Assembly: GCF_013285155.1 (NCBI RefSeq)
Contig: NZ_JABTEL010000012.1
Span: 1 to 64,000 of the forward strand
Origin: Winogradskyella undariae
GTDB taxonomy: Bacteria > Bacteroidota > Bacteroidia > Flavobacteriales > Flavobacteriaceae
Direction: 5' to 3'
DNA length: 64,000 nt
Shown here: positions 49,998 to 58,539 of the stretch, piece by piece
How positions within the stretch are numbered: position 1 is the first letter of the stretch
Layout of the letters: each line of letters opens with the position of its first letter
The notes under the pieces: generated by a model
Databases searched by the model: none
What the model was told of the DNA's origin: nothing
The model's input: the letters and a program-made list of their open reading frames with translations, nothing else
Position numbers and translations under genes: made by a program

Positions 49998-52613
49998 ATG
50001 GCAGAAGAAGAACATGAAGAATTTATAAATGAGGATAACGGTAGTCAAGAGACAATTACCAAGGTTACCGGAATGTATAAAGAGTGGTTTTTAGATTATG
50101 CTTCTTATGTTATTTTAGAACGTGCAGTTCCGGCAATTGAAGATGGTTTTAAACCTGTTCAGCGTCGTATAATGCATTCTATGAAAGATTTAGATGATGG
50201 TCGTTACAATAAAGTAGCGAATATTGTTGGTCATACTATGCAATATCACCCGCATGGTGATGCAAGTATTGCAGATGCTATGGTTCAAATTGGTCAGAAA
50301 GATCTTTTAATAGATACTCAAGGAAACTGGGGGAATATATTAACAGGAGACCGTGCAGCAGCATCTCGTTATATTGAAGCTAGACTTTCTAAGTTTGCAA
50401 TGGATGTGGTTTATAATCCTAAAATTACAGAATGGCAAGCTTCTTATGATGGTCGTCGTAAGGAACCTATAAATTTACCTGTAATGTTTCCGTTATTGTT
50501 AGCGCAAGGAGGTGAAGGTATTGCGGTTGGTTTGTCTACAAAAATATTACCTCATAATTTTATTGAGCTTATTGAGGCTTCTGTAAAGCATTTAAAAGGA
50601 AAACGATTTACTATTTTACCGGATTTCCCAACGGCTGGTATTGCAGATTTCACAAACTACAATGATGGTTTGCGAGGTGGAAAAGTGAGAGTGCGTGCAC
50701 AAATTTCTCAACGAGACAAAAATACACTTGTTATTACGGAGATTCCTTTTGGTACAACAACAACTTCGCTTATAGACTCTGTGCTTAAGGCGAATGATAA
50801 AGGAAAAATTAAGATTAAAAAGATTGAAGATAATACAGCAGCTAAAGTTGAAATTTTAATTCACTTGCCTGCAGGCTTATCACCAGATAAAACTATTGAT
50901 GCACTTTTCGCTTTTACAAGTTGTGAAACTTCAATTTCGCCATTAGGTTGTGTAATTGAAGATAACAAGCCTTATTTTGTTGGTGTTACAGAAATGTTAC
51001 GTCGTTCTACAGATAATACAGTTCAGCTTTTAAAAAGTGAATTAGAAATAAAATTAGGTGAATTTCAAGAGCAATGGCACTTTGCGTCTTTAGAGCGTAT
51101 TTTTATTGATAAAAGAATTTACCGCGATATTGAAGAGGAAGAAACTTGGGATGGTGTAATTGAAGCTATCGATAAAGGACTTCAGCCACATATTAAACAT
51201 TTAAAACGTGCTATTACTGTTGAAGATATTACACGTTTAACTGAGATAAGAATTAAACGTATTTCTAAATTTGATATCGATAAAGCACAACAGAAAATTG
51301 ATGCTTTAGAAGATCAGATAGCTGAAGTAAAACATCACTTAGCGAATCTAATCGATTATGCTATAGCGTTTTTTGAAAGATTGAAACGAGATTACGGTGA
51401 AGGTAAAGAGCGTAAAACTGAAATCAGAATCTTTGATGATGTAGATGCTACAAAAGTAGTGATCAGAAACACGAAGCTTTATGTTAATAGAGCTGAAGGA
51501 TTTATTGGGACCTCACTAAAACGTGACGAATATGTTTGTGACTGTAGTGATATCGATGATGTTATTGTATTCACAAATCAAGGAACTATGATGGTGACTA
51601 AAGTGGATTCTAAAACTTTTATAGGTAAGAATATTATTCATGTTGCAATTTTCAAGAAAAAAGATAAGCGTACTATTTATAACATGATTTATCGCGATGG
51701 TAAAACCGGACCATCTTACGTGAAGCGATTTGCGGTAACAAGTATGACGAGAGATCGTGAGTACGATTTAACTAATGGAACAAAAGGTTCTGCTTTATGG
51801 TATTTTTCTGCAAACCCTAATGGTGAAGCAGAGGTTGTAACTATAATGCTAAGACAAGTTGGTAGTATTAAGAAATTAAAATGGGATTTAGACTTTGCAG
51901 ATGTTCTTATAAAAGGTAGAGTTTCTAAAGGGAATACGGTTACTAAATATGCGATTAAGCGTATTGAGCTAAAAGAAAAAGGAGTTTCAACATTAAAACC
52001 TCGTAAAATTTGGTTCGATGATACGGTTCGTCGTTTAAATGTAGACGGAAGAGGTGATTTAATTGGAGAATTTAGAGGTGAAGACAGGTTGTTAATTATT
52101 ACTCAGTCTGGAATAGTAAAAACGATTACGCCAGAATTAACAGCGCATTTTGATAATGAAATGATTGTTATGGAAAAATGGATTCCTAAAAAACCAATTT
52201 CAGCAATTTATTACGACGGAGAGAAAGAGCGTTATTATGTTAAGCGTTTTATTATTGAGCATGAAGGTAGAGAAGAAGACTTTATTTCGGATCATCCAGA
52301 TTCTCAATTAGAGATTGTTTCTACAGATTGGCGTCCAGTTGTAGATGTAGAATTCACAAAAGAACGTGGTAAAGAACGCAAACCAAATCTAGAAGTTAAT
52401 CTTGAAGAATTTATTTCAGTAAAAGGTATTACTGCCTTAGGTAATCAGTTAACTAGAGATAAAATAAATCAAGTAAACCCGTTGGAATCGTTGCCTTATG
52501 AATTTGAAGAGGAGGAGGTTGTTGATACGGAAAACGAAAAAGATTCTGGAGATTCAGAATCTCAATCTAAAAGTGAAGATGAAGAAGATCAAGCTCAGGG
52601 TTCTTTATTTTAA
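49998..52613 (+). CDS. parC: DNA topoisomerase IV subunit A
   Basis: 871 residues. Gyrase/topoisomerase IV breakage-rejoining domain: YVILERAVPAIEDGFKPVQ at 37-55, active-site Tyr125 in AAASRYIEARLS, QRDR-type segment HPHGDASIADAMVQ at 84-97, the Ile of NWGNI near 110, and the conserved arginines. The C-terminal half is beta-pinwheel-like (GTMMVTKVDSKTFIG, GIVKTITPELTAHF) and ends in an acidic tail. The usual serine of the quinolone site is an Ala here (Ala89), probably the natural residue. Works with ParE upstream. Confidence 0.95.
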   Translation: MAEEEHEEFINEDNGSQETITKVTGMYKEWFLDYASYVILERAVPAIEDGFKPVQRRIMHSMKDLDDGRYNKVANIVGHTMQYHPHGDASIADAMVQIGQKDLLIDTQGNWGNILTGDRAAASRYIEARLSKFAMDVVYNPKITEWQASYDGRRKEPINLPVMFPLLLAQGGEGIAVGLSTKILPHNFIELIEASVKHLKGKRFTILPDFPTAGIADFTNYNDGLRGGKVRVRAQISQRDKNTLVITEIPFGTTTTSLIDSVLKANDKGKIKIKKIEDNTAAKVEILIHLPAGLSPDKTIDALFAFTSCETSISPLGCVIEDNKPYFVGVTEMLRRSTDNTVQLLKSELEIKLGEFQEQWHFASLERIFIDKRIYRDIEEEETWDGVIEAIDKGLQPHIKHLKRAITVEDITRLTEIRIKRISKFDIDKAQQKIDALEDQIAEVKHHLANLIDYAIAFFERLKRDYGEGKERKTEIRIFDDVDATKVVIRNTKLYVNRAEGFIGTSLKRDEYVCDCSDIDDVIVFTNQGTMMVTKVDSKTFIGKNIIHVAIFKKKDKRTIYNMIYRDGKTGPSYVKRFAVTSMTRDREYDLTNGTKGSALWYFSANPNGEAEVVTIMLRQVGSIKKLKWDLDFADVLIKGRVSKGNTVTKYAIKRIELKEKGVSTLKPRKIWFDDTVRRLNVDGRGDLIGEFRGEDRLLIITQSGIVKTITPELTAHFDNEMIVMEKWIPKKPISAIYYDGEKERYYVKRFIIEHEGREEDFISDHPDSQLEIVSTDWRPVVDVEFTKERGKERKPNLEVNLEEFISVKGITALGNQLTRDKINQVNPLESLPYEFEEEEVVDTENEKDSGDSESQSKSEDEEDQAQGSLF

Positions 52614-52633
52614 AGTTATTCATTTACATAAAT

Positions 52634-52670
52634 CAAAAAAGCTGAAGTGGTTTCCATTTCAGCTTTTTTG
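52634..52670. terminator. Bidirectional terminator after parC
   Basis: AAAAAAGCTGAAGTGG and CCATTTCAGCTTTTTT form a near-perfect stem with an A-run and a T-run. It lies 20 bp past the parC stop and 50 bp before the stop of the convergent lipoprotein gene. Confidence 0.9.
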
Positions 52671-52721
52671 ATTTTAAAAAATTATCAAACCTTATTATCT
52701 TTAACTCGGTTTTATTTGCTA

Positions 52722-53111
52722 CTATTTTATTCTTGTTGCTGTGCCTTTCTCTACGCGAGAAGGTTTATTAGCTCTTTTTACAGCGCGTTTATATTCAAAA
52801 GTGTATGAATCTTTAGTTGTAGAGAGAATCTTCATGTGTATCGCTTCTTTTTCCGCATTACTAACAGGGTGTAGTTTTTTTAGAATAAACTCGCAGTCAT
52901 TAATCCATCTTACGGAAGATGAATCTTCAACACCTTCATGGTAATCTATATTTAGGTCTTCTGTTCTTTTAAATCTGTTTGTTTGCTCAATACCGTCTAT
53001 GGTGTAGGTAAATTCAAAAGTACCAGTTTTAAAATCCGAACAATTGCGTTCTGCTGTCGAGTAGCAGCTTGTTAATAGTGTTAGTGCTAATATGGATAAG
53101 AGTAACTTCAT
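52722..53111 (-). CDS. Lipoprotein of unknown function (often mislabelled 'DNA topoisomerase IV')
   Basis: 129 residues from the ATG at 53111; the open frame extends 23 codons further but the signal MKLLLSILALTLLTSCYS with lipobox LTSC (Cys16) shows the true start. The mature part has RNCSDFKTGTFEFTYTIDG, SSVRWINDCEFILKKLHPVS and TTKDSYTFEYKRAVK, a compact beta protein of a flavobacterial family. It sits convergent to parC, and database copies often carry the name 'DNA topoisomerase IV' by neighbourhood; no topoisomerase feature exists. Confidence 0.85.
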   Translation of the reverse strand: MKLLLSILALTLLTSCYSTAERNCSDFKTGTFEFTYTIDGIEQTNRFKRTEDLNIDYHEGVEDSSSVRWINDCEFILKKLHPVSNAEKEAIHMKILSTTKDSYTFEYKRAVKRANKPSRVEKGTATRIK

Positions 53112-53151
53112 AAGAATCTTTTGGCAAAGATAACTAATAGCAAAATTATAA

Positions 53152-53568
53152 TTAAGGGTTATAACTCTTAAAAGTTCCATTTTTATAAAAGATAACTATT
53201 TTTTCAATCTCTGAATCCGATTCAGAACTGGGAACAGAAACCGAATCATGTTTTACTGTTTGTTGTTTCTCAACTATTTCTTGATCAATAGGCTTTGTGG
53301 GTTCTGAAATTTTTAACCCTGGTAATTCTGGTGTATTAGGATTATTAGGGAAATTTCCTTTTCCATTCAGTAACCAATATAATTCTACTTCCGGGTAGGC
53401 GTGTAGAATCTTCATAACAAAGTCTAAACTAGGTTTATTTCTTCCAGATAATATATGTGAAATGCTAGAGCGTTGTACTCCGATTTTTTCAGCAAAACCA
53501 GAAGCAGATTCGTTATAAAAATCGATTACTTTTTGTAAACGTTTAGTGAATTCAGTTGAGTTTATCAT
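53152..53568 (-). CDS. XRE-family helix-turn-helix regulator
   Basis: 138 residues from ATG 53568 (a second ATG, at 53577, gives three more residues). N-terminal HTH: EFTKRLQKVIDFYNESASGF, AEKIGVQRSSISHILSGRNKPSLDFV with the recognition helix RSSISHIL, then WLLNGKGNFPNNP, as in phage-repressor-like XRE proteins. The C-terminal half is an acidic/Ser-rich flexible segment. It is divergent from the M14 carboxypeptidase gene across a 300-bp region rich in GTTTACA motifs that probably includes its own operator, so autoregulation is likely. Confidence 0.88.
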   Translation of the reverse strand: MINSTEFTKRLQKVIDFYNESASGFAEKIGVQRSSISHILSGRNKPSLDFVMKILHAYPEVELYWLLNGKGNFPNNPNTPELPGLKISEPTKPIDQEIVEKQQTVKHDSVSVPSSESDSEIEKIVIFYKNGTFKSYNP

Positions 53569-53871
53569 TGTAAACATTTAGGTTGTGTTTGCCGTGGTAC
53601 AAATGTAAACATTAGAGTTTAGATGACCTAAATTATTACTGTTTTAAATATATTAAGCATAAATAATCACTTTAGTTTAGGTATGTAAACAACTGAAAAC
53701 AAGACGAATGATGTATTATATTGTGTTGTGACTATTTATTGTAGGAAATGTTGATTTATAAGTAAACTACTTTTAAAATTCACGTTTACGGTTGTAACTT
53801 AAAAGCTGGTTTTTATTGTTTACATTTGTAAATGAGTAAATGATTACATTTGTAACCAAGAAAATAACCTT
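53569..53871. promoter_or_regulatory. Intergenic regulatory region with repeated GTTTACA motifs
   Basis: GTTTACATTTGTAA-like sites occur at 53598-53610 (reverse), 53818-53832 and 53844-53856. Variants lie at 53681-53694 (GTATGTAAACAACT) and 53784-53799 (CGTTTACGGTTGTAAC). TACATTTG at 53821-53828 and 53845-53852, and its reverse at 53600-53607, also fit the -7 consensus. The sites flank the regulator and the carboxypeptidase starts, so operator and promoter overlap. Binding is not shown. Confidence 0.6.
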
Positions 53872-55014
53872 ATGAATCTAGAACTTTTAAACCATATATA
53901 CTTAGAGTTAAAAACTGAAGAATTACACGGTCGTTATATAACGAATTCACATATACAACCCTGTATTGATAAATTATCAAAACCTATTATAAAGACACTT
54001 GGTTATTCTGTTGAAGAGCGACCAATTTATAGTTTAACATATGGACAAGGACCAATTAAAGTTTTATTATGGTCTCAAATGCACGGAAACGAATCTACAT
54101 CTACAAAAGCACTTTTTGATTGTTTTAATCTTTTAGAATCGGATCATGATGTTGCTAAACGAATTTTAGAGCGTTGTACTTTGGTTGTAATTCCTATATT
54201 AAACCCAGATGGTGCGGAGCGTTTTACACGCTTAAATGCTAATTTAGTAGACTTAAATAGGGATGCTCAAGATTTAACACAACCAGAAAGTAAGATATTA
54301 CGTCAAATATATAATGATGTAAAACCTGATTATTGTTTTAATTTACATGGACAGCGTACTTTATTTAGTGTTGGTGAAACAAATAAGGTTGCAACATTAT
54401 CATTCTTATCACCTGCACAAGATCCAGAACGTACGCTAACAGCGAATAGGAAAGCTTCTATGGCTATTATAGCTGAAATTAATAAACTATTACAGATCGA
54501 AATTCCTAATGGCATAGGACGTTATGATGATGGTTTTAATTTGAATTGCGTTGGAGATACTTTTCAAAACTTTGGTGTACCAACACTTTTATATGAAGCT
54601 GGTCATTATGCTGATGATTATGATAGGGAAGAGGTGAGAAGATTTATGTTTTTAGCAATACTTAAAGGTCTAGATGCGATAATTAATGAAATTAAGCAGA
54701 AAAACTACGAATCTTACTTCTTAATTCCTGAAAATGGAAAGTGTTTCAATGATATTATCATACGAAATGTAAAATATTCTGATTCAAACGAACTTGTAGA
54801 TATAGCTATTCAGTATAAAGAAGTGTTGATTTCTAGAGAATTACATTTTACTCCTGTGGTTGATGCTATTTCTGACTTAAAAACTAAATTTGGTCACAAA
54901 GAAATAGATGCAAAGGGCTGTGCTGTAACAACATCAGGTAATTCTGAGTTAAATATAGGTTCCGAAATCGTTTTCGTAATGGTAAATGATGAAAGAATCT
55001 TATTAAAACCTTAA
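53872..55014 (+). CDS. M14-family zinc carboxypeptidase
   Basis: 380 residues, no signal peptide. Zinc ligands His71 and Glu74 in QMHGNESTST, and His159 in FNLHGQ. Catalytic Glu242 in LLYEAGHYADD. Also the substrate-contact NPDGAERFTR and DLNRDA patterns. The C-terminal 110 residues (YESYFLIPENG ... NIGSEIVFVMVNDERILL) form an extra beta domain. It should cleave a C-terminal residue or an amide; cytoplasmic location suggests peptide or modified-amino-acid turnover. Probably regulated by the divergent XRE protein; an Lrp regulator gene follows after 74 bp. Confidence 0.9.
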   Translation: MNLELLNHIYLELKTEELHGRYITNSHIQPCIDKLSKPIIKTLGYSVEERPIYSLTYGQGPIKVLLWSQMHGNESTSTKALFDCFNLLESDHDVAKRILERCTLVVIPILNPDGAERFTRLNANLVDLNRDAQDLTQPESKILRQIYNDVKPDYCFNLHGQRTLFSVGETNKVATLSFLSPAQDPERTLTANRKASMAIIAEINKLLQIEIPNGIGRYDDGFNLNCVGDTFQNFGVPTLLYEAGHYADDYDREEVRRFMFLAILKGLDAIINEIKQKNYESYFLIPENGKCFNDIIIRNVKYSDSNELVDIAIQYKEVLISRELHFTPVVDAISDLKTKFGHKEIDAKGCAVTTSGNSELNIGSEIVFVMVNDERILLKP

Positions 55015-55088
55015 AATAATTCATTTAAAATGCACAATCGTTAACTTAAATGTCTTAATTTTGCATTTACTTTAAATATTATATGATT

Positions 55089-55568
55089 ATGGCAAAGTTT
55101 AAATTAGATGAAGTTGATCACCAGATTCTAGATATGTTAATTGATAATACACGAATTCCTTTTACAGATATCGCTAAGAAATTATTGATTTCTGCAGGTA
55201 CTGTACATGTACGTGTAAAGAAAATGGAAGAAGCAGGTATTATTATGGGTTCATCATTAACCTTAAATTACCAAAAACTAGATTATTCATTTATAGCTTA
55301 TGTAGGTGTTTTTCTTCAAAATACATCACAGACTAAATTTGTTTTAGAACGTATTTCTGATATACCATATGTAACGGTAGCACATATTACAACAGGGAAA
55401 TTCAATATTTTTTGTAAAATAAGAGCTAAAGATACCATGCACGCTAAAGATATTATCTTTTTGTTAGATGATATTGATGGTGTTTATAGAACAGAAACAA
55501 TGATTTCTTTAGAGGAAAGTTTAAATGATAAAAAACGATTAATGCATACTATTTTTAATGAATTGTAA
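55089..55568 (+). CDS. Lrp/AsnC-family transcriptional regulator
   Basis: 159 residues from ATG 55089 (an ATG at 55083 is also possible). N-terminal AsnC-type HTH: LDEVDHQILDMLIDNTRIPF then TDIAKKLLISAGTVHVRVKKMEE. The C-terminal RAM domain runs from about 75 (SFIAYVGVFLQNTSQ) to MISLEESLNDKK. RAM domains bind amino acids, and AsnC/Lrp proteins often control amino-acid metabolism. It is next to the M14 carboxypeptidase and near proline dehydrogenase; a link is plausible but not shown. It ends with a strong terminator. Confidence 0.9.
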   Translation: MAKFKLDEVDHQILDMLIDNTRIPFTDIAKKLLISAGTVHVRVKKMEEAGIIMGSSLTLNYQKLDYSFIAYVGVFLQNTSQTKFVLERISDIPYVTVAHITTGKFNIFCKIRAKDTMHAKDIIFLLDDIDGVYRTETMISLEESLNDKKRLMHTIFNEL

Positions 55569-55587
55569 GCATTAGAATATATTTTAA

Positions 55588-55625
55588 CAAAAGCCCTTAG
55601 TTTATTTTACTTTGGGCTTTTTTTT
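55588..55625 (+). terminator. Terminator after the Lrp/AsnC gene
   Basis: AAAAGCCC and GGGCTTTT form an 8-bp stem around an AT-rich loop, followed by a T-run. It starts about 20 bp after the stop. Confidence 0.82.
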
Positions 55626-55638
55626 GTAAAATTGGTAT

Positions 55639-56151
55639 ATGAATAGACTTAGTACATCAGAATGCAATGCTTACTTTCAGCCTTATATAGATAAGGTTAA
55701 TAAATACGAAAGTTTGGTAGAGGGATTAAAACAACATCTAGAGTCAGTTGCTTCTTTTTATCATAGTATTCCGGAAGAGAAATATGATTATGCTTATGCG
55801 GAAGGTAAATGGACTGTAAAAGATGTGTTATTACATATTATAGATACAGAACGTATTTTGGCTTATAGAGCACTACGTATAGCGAGAGGTGATAAAACGT
55901 CTTTAGCAGGTTTTGAACAAGATGGTTATGTTGAGCACGGTTTTGCTAAAAACCGTTCAATGGAAAGCTTAATTGAAGAGTATAAAGCAGTAAGACAAGC
56001 TACTATTACTTTGTTTAATTCATTAACAGGAGATAATTTACTTTTTATAGGTGAGGCTTCAGGTTTTCCTATTTCTGTTAGAGCTTTAGGTTATATTATA
56101 TTAGGTCATGAAAATCATCACAACCTAATTATAAAAGAGCGTTATCTTTAA
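55639..56151 (+). CDS. DinB-family protein
   Basis: 170 residues. DinB_2 four-helix-bundle: KWTVKDVLLHIIDTERILAYRAL near 58-80 (first metal His), LAGFEQDGYVEHGFAKN near 95, and the last helix LGYIILGHENHHNLIIKERYL at the C-terminus (two His). Family members are metal-dependent, thiol- or damage-related enzymes of mostly unknown activity. It is convergent with aroB, and the two stop codons overlap by 4 bp. Start is near the terminator of the Lrp gene, so it has its own promoter. Confidence 0.9.
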   Translation: MNRLSTSECNAYFQPYIDKVNKYESLVEGLKQHLESVASFYHSIPEEKYDYAYAEGKWTVKDVLLHIIDTERILAYRALRIARGDKTSLAGFEQDGYVEHGFAKNRSMESLIEEYKAVRQATITLFNSLTGDNLLFIGEASGFPISVRALGYIILGHENHHNLIIKERYL

Positions 56152-57218
56152 TTGTTATAATACTCAAAAGCTTCTGAGATTAATTCATTTGTAGCTACAC
56201 AGTCTATTTTAGGTTGCCCTATAGCTTCAAGAAGTACAAATTTTACAATACCATGACTGTTTTTCTTGTCGTATTTTAATAATTCGACAATTTGTAATTG
56301 ATCTTCTTTAGTAATTTCAACTTTAGAAAACGTTTTTAGAATGCCTTCATTAATAATTTCTAAGCTTTCATTGCTTAAACCACAAACTTTGGTAGAGAGG
56401 TAAGTTTCTAAAATCATACCTAATGCAATAGCTTCTCCGTGTAGAAGTGTTGTTTTTTCGTCATTTTCAAGAAAATAACTTTCTATAGCGTGGCCTAGAG
56501 TATGTCCGAAATTCAATATTTTTCTTAAACCTTGTTCTGTTGGGTCAGAGGTTACAACATCATTTTTTATAATCACCGATTGATGGATTAAACTATCTAA
56601 ATCAGAAATATCTAGTTTTTCAAGATGCGTTAAAGTATCCCAATACTTTTCGTCATAAATTAAACCGTGTTTTAGCATTTCAGCAAATCCAGAAACCATT
56701 TCGTTCGGAGGTAATGTATCTAAGAATGATGTGTCTATACCAACCATTTTACCTTCAGTAATTACACCAACTTGGTTTTTTAAAACACCTAAATCTACAC
56801 CTGTTTTACCTCCAACGGAAGCATCAACCATGGCCAATAAAGATGTAGGAATGTTAATGTATGGAATACCTCTCATGTAAGTACTGGCAACAAAGCCACC
56901 TAAATCGGTAACAACACCGCCACCTAAATTGATTAATAAGCTTTTGCGGTCTGCGTTATATTCAGATAAAGCTTCCCAGACACCTGTACAGATATCAATG
57001 GTTTTATGTTCTTCACCGTTTGGCATTTCCATAACCTCAATGGCGATATCTCCATTTTCTAAGCGTTCTAAAAACTTAGGTAGACAATAATCGTGCGTGT
57101 TAGTATCAACTAGAACAAATATTTTTGAAGGTTCAGTTGTTTTTATATAACCGTTAAGTTCTGTGTAAACATCAGAGTTAAAATATACAACGGCGTCTTT
57201 TGTAGTAATAGAATTCAT
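56148..57218 (-). CDS. aroB: 3-dehydroquinate synthase
   Basis: 356 residues from the ATG at 57218; the 28-codon extension is hydrophobic intergenic translation. Key motifs: MPNGEEHKTIDICTGVWEAL near 75, LLINLGGGVVTDLGGFVAST near 110, IPTSLLAMVDASVGGKTGV near 137 (substrate lysine), and LRKILNFGHTLGHAIE near 235 (Zn-binding His). It catalyses the second step of the shikimate pathway. The start lies about 100 bp from the start of the divergent proline dehydrogenase gene at 57321. Confidence 0.94.
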   Translation of the reverse strand: MNSITTKDAVVYFNSDVYTELNGYIKTTEPSKIFVLVDTNTHDYCLPKFLERLENGDIAIEVMEMPNGEEHKTIDICTGVWEALSEYNADRKSLLINLGGGVVTDLGGFVASTYMRGIPYINIPTSLLAMVDASVGGKTGVDLGVLKNQVGVITEGKMVGIDTSFLDTLPPNEMVSGFAEMLKHGLIYDEKYWDTLTHLEKLDISDLDSLIHQSVIIKNDVVTSDPTEQGLRKILNFGHTLGHAIESYFLENDEKTTLLHGEAIALGMILETYLSTKVCGLSNESLEIINEGILKTFSKVEITKEDQLQIVELLKYDKKNSHGIVKFVLLEAIGQPKIDCVATNELISEAFEYYNN

Positions 57219-57320
57219 ATTAAAAATTATAATCAGTAATAATATGTGAAAATACTTCCTTTTTAGAAAAAAATGTAAAACAATATTAAATATATTTGTC
57301 ATTACATATTCTTTAAGCTA

Positions 57321-58493
57321 ATGATAGATCGTTCACTCTTTGAGAACACAGCTACGGCCTTTACTCTAAAATCTGATTCAGAATTAGATCGTGCGTATTT
57401 TTTATTTAAAATGATTTCTTCAGAACCATTGGTTCGGATTGGAACTATTGCGACAAATTTTGCATTAAAAGCGCATCTTCCTGTAGAAAAACTTATACGA
57501 GCCACTGTTTTTGATCATTTTTGTGGTGGAATTAATGAAGATGACTGCTTGCCCGTTATAGATAAACTATACACGGAAGGTGTTAGTTCTGTTTTAGATT
57601 ACTCTGTTGAAGGTAAGGATGAAGAAAATCAGTTTGATAATGCTTTAGAAAAAATCCTGAAGATTATTAATTTTTGTGATGATAGGGAAGCGATGCCAAT
57701 CGTTGTTTTTAAGCCTTCTGGTTTTGGGCGTTTTGCATTATACCAAAAGAAAACAGAAGGTGTTGCTTTAACTACAGATGAAGAAGCTGAATGGGAGCGC
57801 ATAGTTAATAGATTTGATACCGTTTGTAAATTAGCAAAATCCAAAGATGTAGAAGTTTTAATTGATGGCGAAGAAAGCTGGATGCAAGACGCTGCAGATG
57901 ATTTAGTAGAGGAAATGATGCGTCGTTATAATAAAGATGTCACAATTGTTTATAATACTTTACAGCTCTATCGTTGGGATCGTTTTGATTATTTAAAAAA
58001 ATTACATCAAAACGCGATTGAAAATGGGTTTAAAATAGGAGTGAAGATAGTTCGTGGTGCTTATATGGAAAAAGAACGTGAACGCGCTTTAGAGAAAGGT
58101 TATGATTCTCCTATTTGTGAAAGTAAAAAAGTAACTGATGATAATTTTAATGAAACATTAAATTATATTTTAGATAACTTAAATGTAATCTCTGTTTTTA
58201 TAGGAACACATAATGAAGCAAGTTGTTATTTAGCTATGGATCTTATGGAAAAACATAACATATCTAAACAAGATAATAATGTTTGGTTTGGACAATTGTA
58301 CGGAATGAGCGATCATATAAGTTTTAATTTGGCAGCACAAGGTTATAACGTTGCTAAGTATATTCCGTTTGGACCAGTTAAAGATGTGATGCCTTATTTA
58401 ATAAGAAGAGCAGAAGAAAATACTTCGGTTTCTGGGCAGACAAGTAGAGAATTAACCTTATTAAAAACAGAAAAAAAGAGACGTAAATCGTAG
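57321..58493 (+). CDS. Proline dehydrogenase family protein
   Basis: 390 residues. FAD-binding TIM barrel: IVVFKPSGFGRFALYQK near 125, VEVLIDGEESWMQD near 178, FKIGVKIVRGAYMEKER near 235 (with Arg), VISVFIGTHNEASCYLA near 290, WFGQLYGMSDHISF near 322 and PYLIRRAEENTSVSGQTSRE near 365. It oxidises L-proline to pyrroline-5-carboxylate. Monofunctional type, without a fused P5C dehydrogenase. Cytoplasmic/membrane-associated through quinone acceptor. Divergent from aroB. Confidence 0.92.
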   Translation: MIDRSLFENTATAFTLKSDSELDRAYFLFKMISSEPLVRIGTIATNFALKAHLPVEKLIRATVFDHFCGGINEDDCLPVIDKLYTEGVSSVLDYSVEGKDEENQFDNALEKILKIINFCDDREAMPIVVFKPSGFGRFALYQKKTEGVALTTDEEAEWERIVNRFDTVCKLAKSKDVEVLIDGEESWMQDAADDLVEEMMRRYNKDVTIVYNTLQLYRWDRFDYLKKLHQNAIENGFKIGVKIVRGAYMEKERERALEKGYDSPICESKKVTDDNFNETLNYILDNLNVISVFIGTHNEASCYLAMDLMEKHNISKQDNNVWFGQLYGMSDHISFNLAAQGYNVAKYIPFGPVKDVMPYLIRRAEENTSVSGQTSRELTLLKTEKKRRKS

Positions 58494-58539
58494 TTAGGTC
58501 TAGTTAATCTATGAGTTTTAGTGTTGTTATCTAAGTTTC

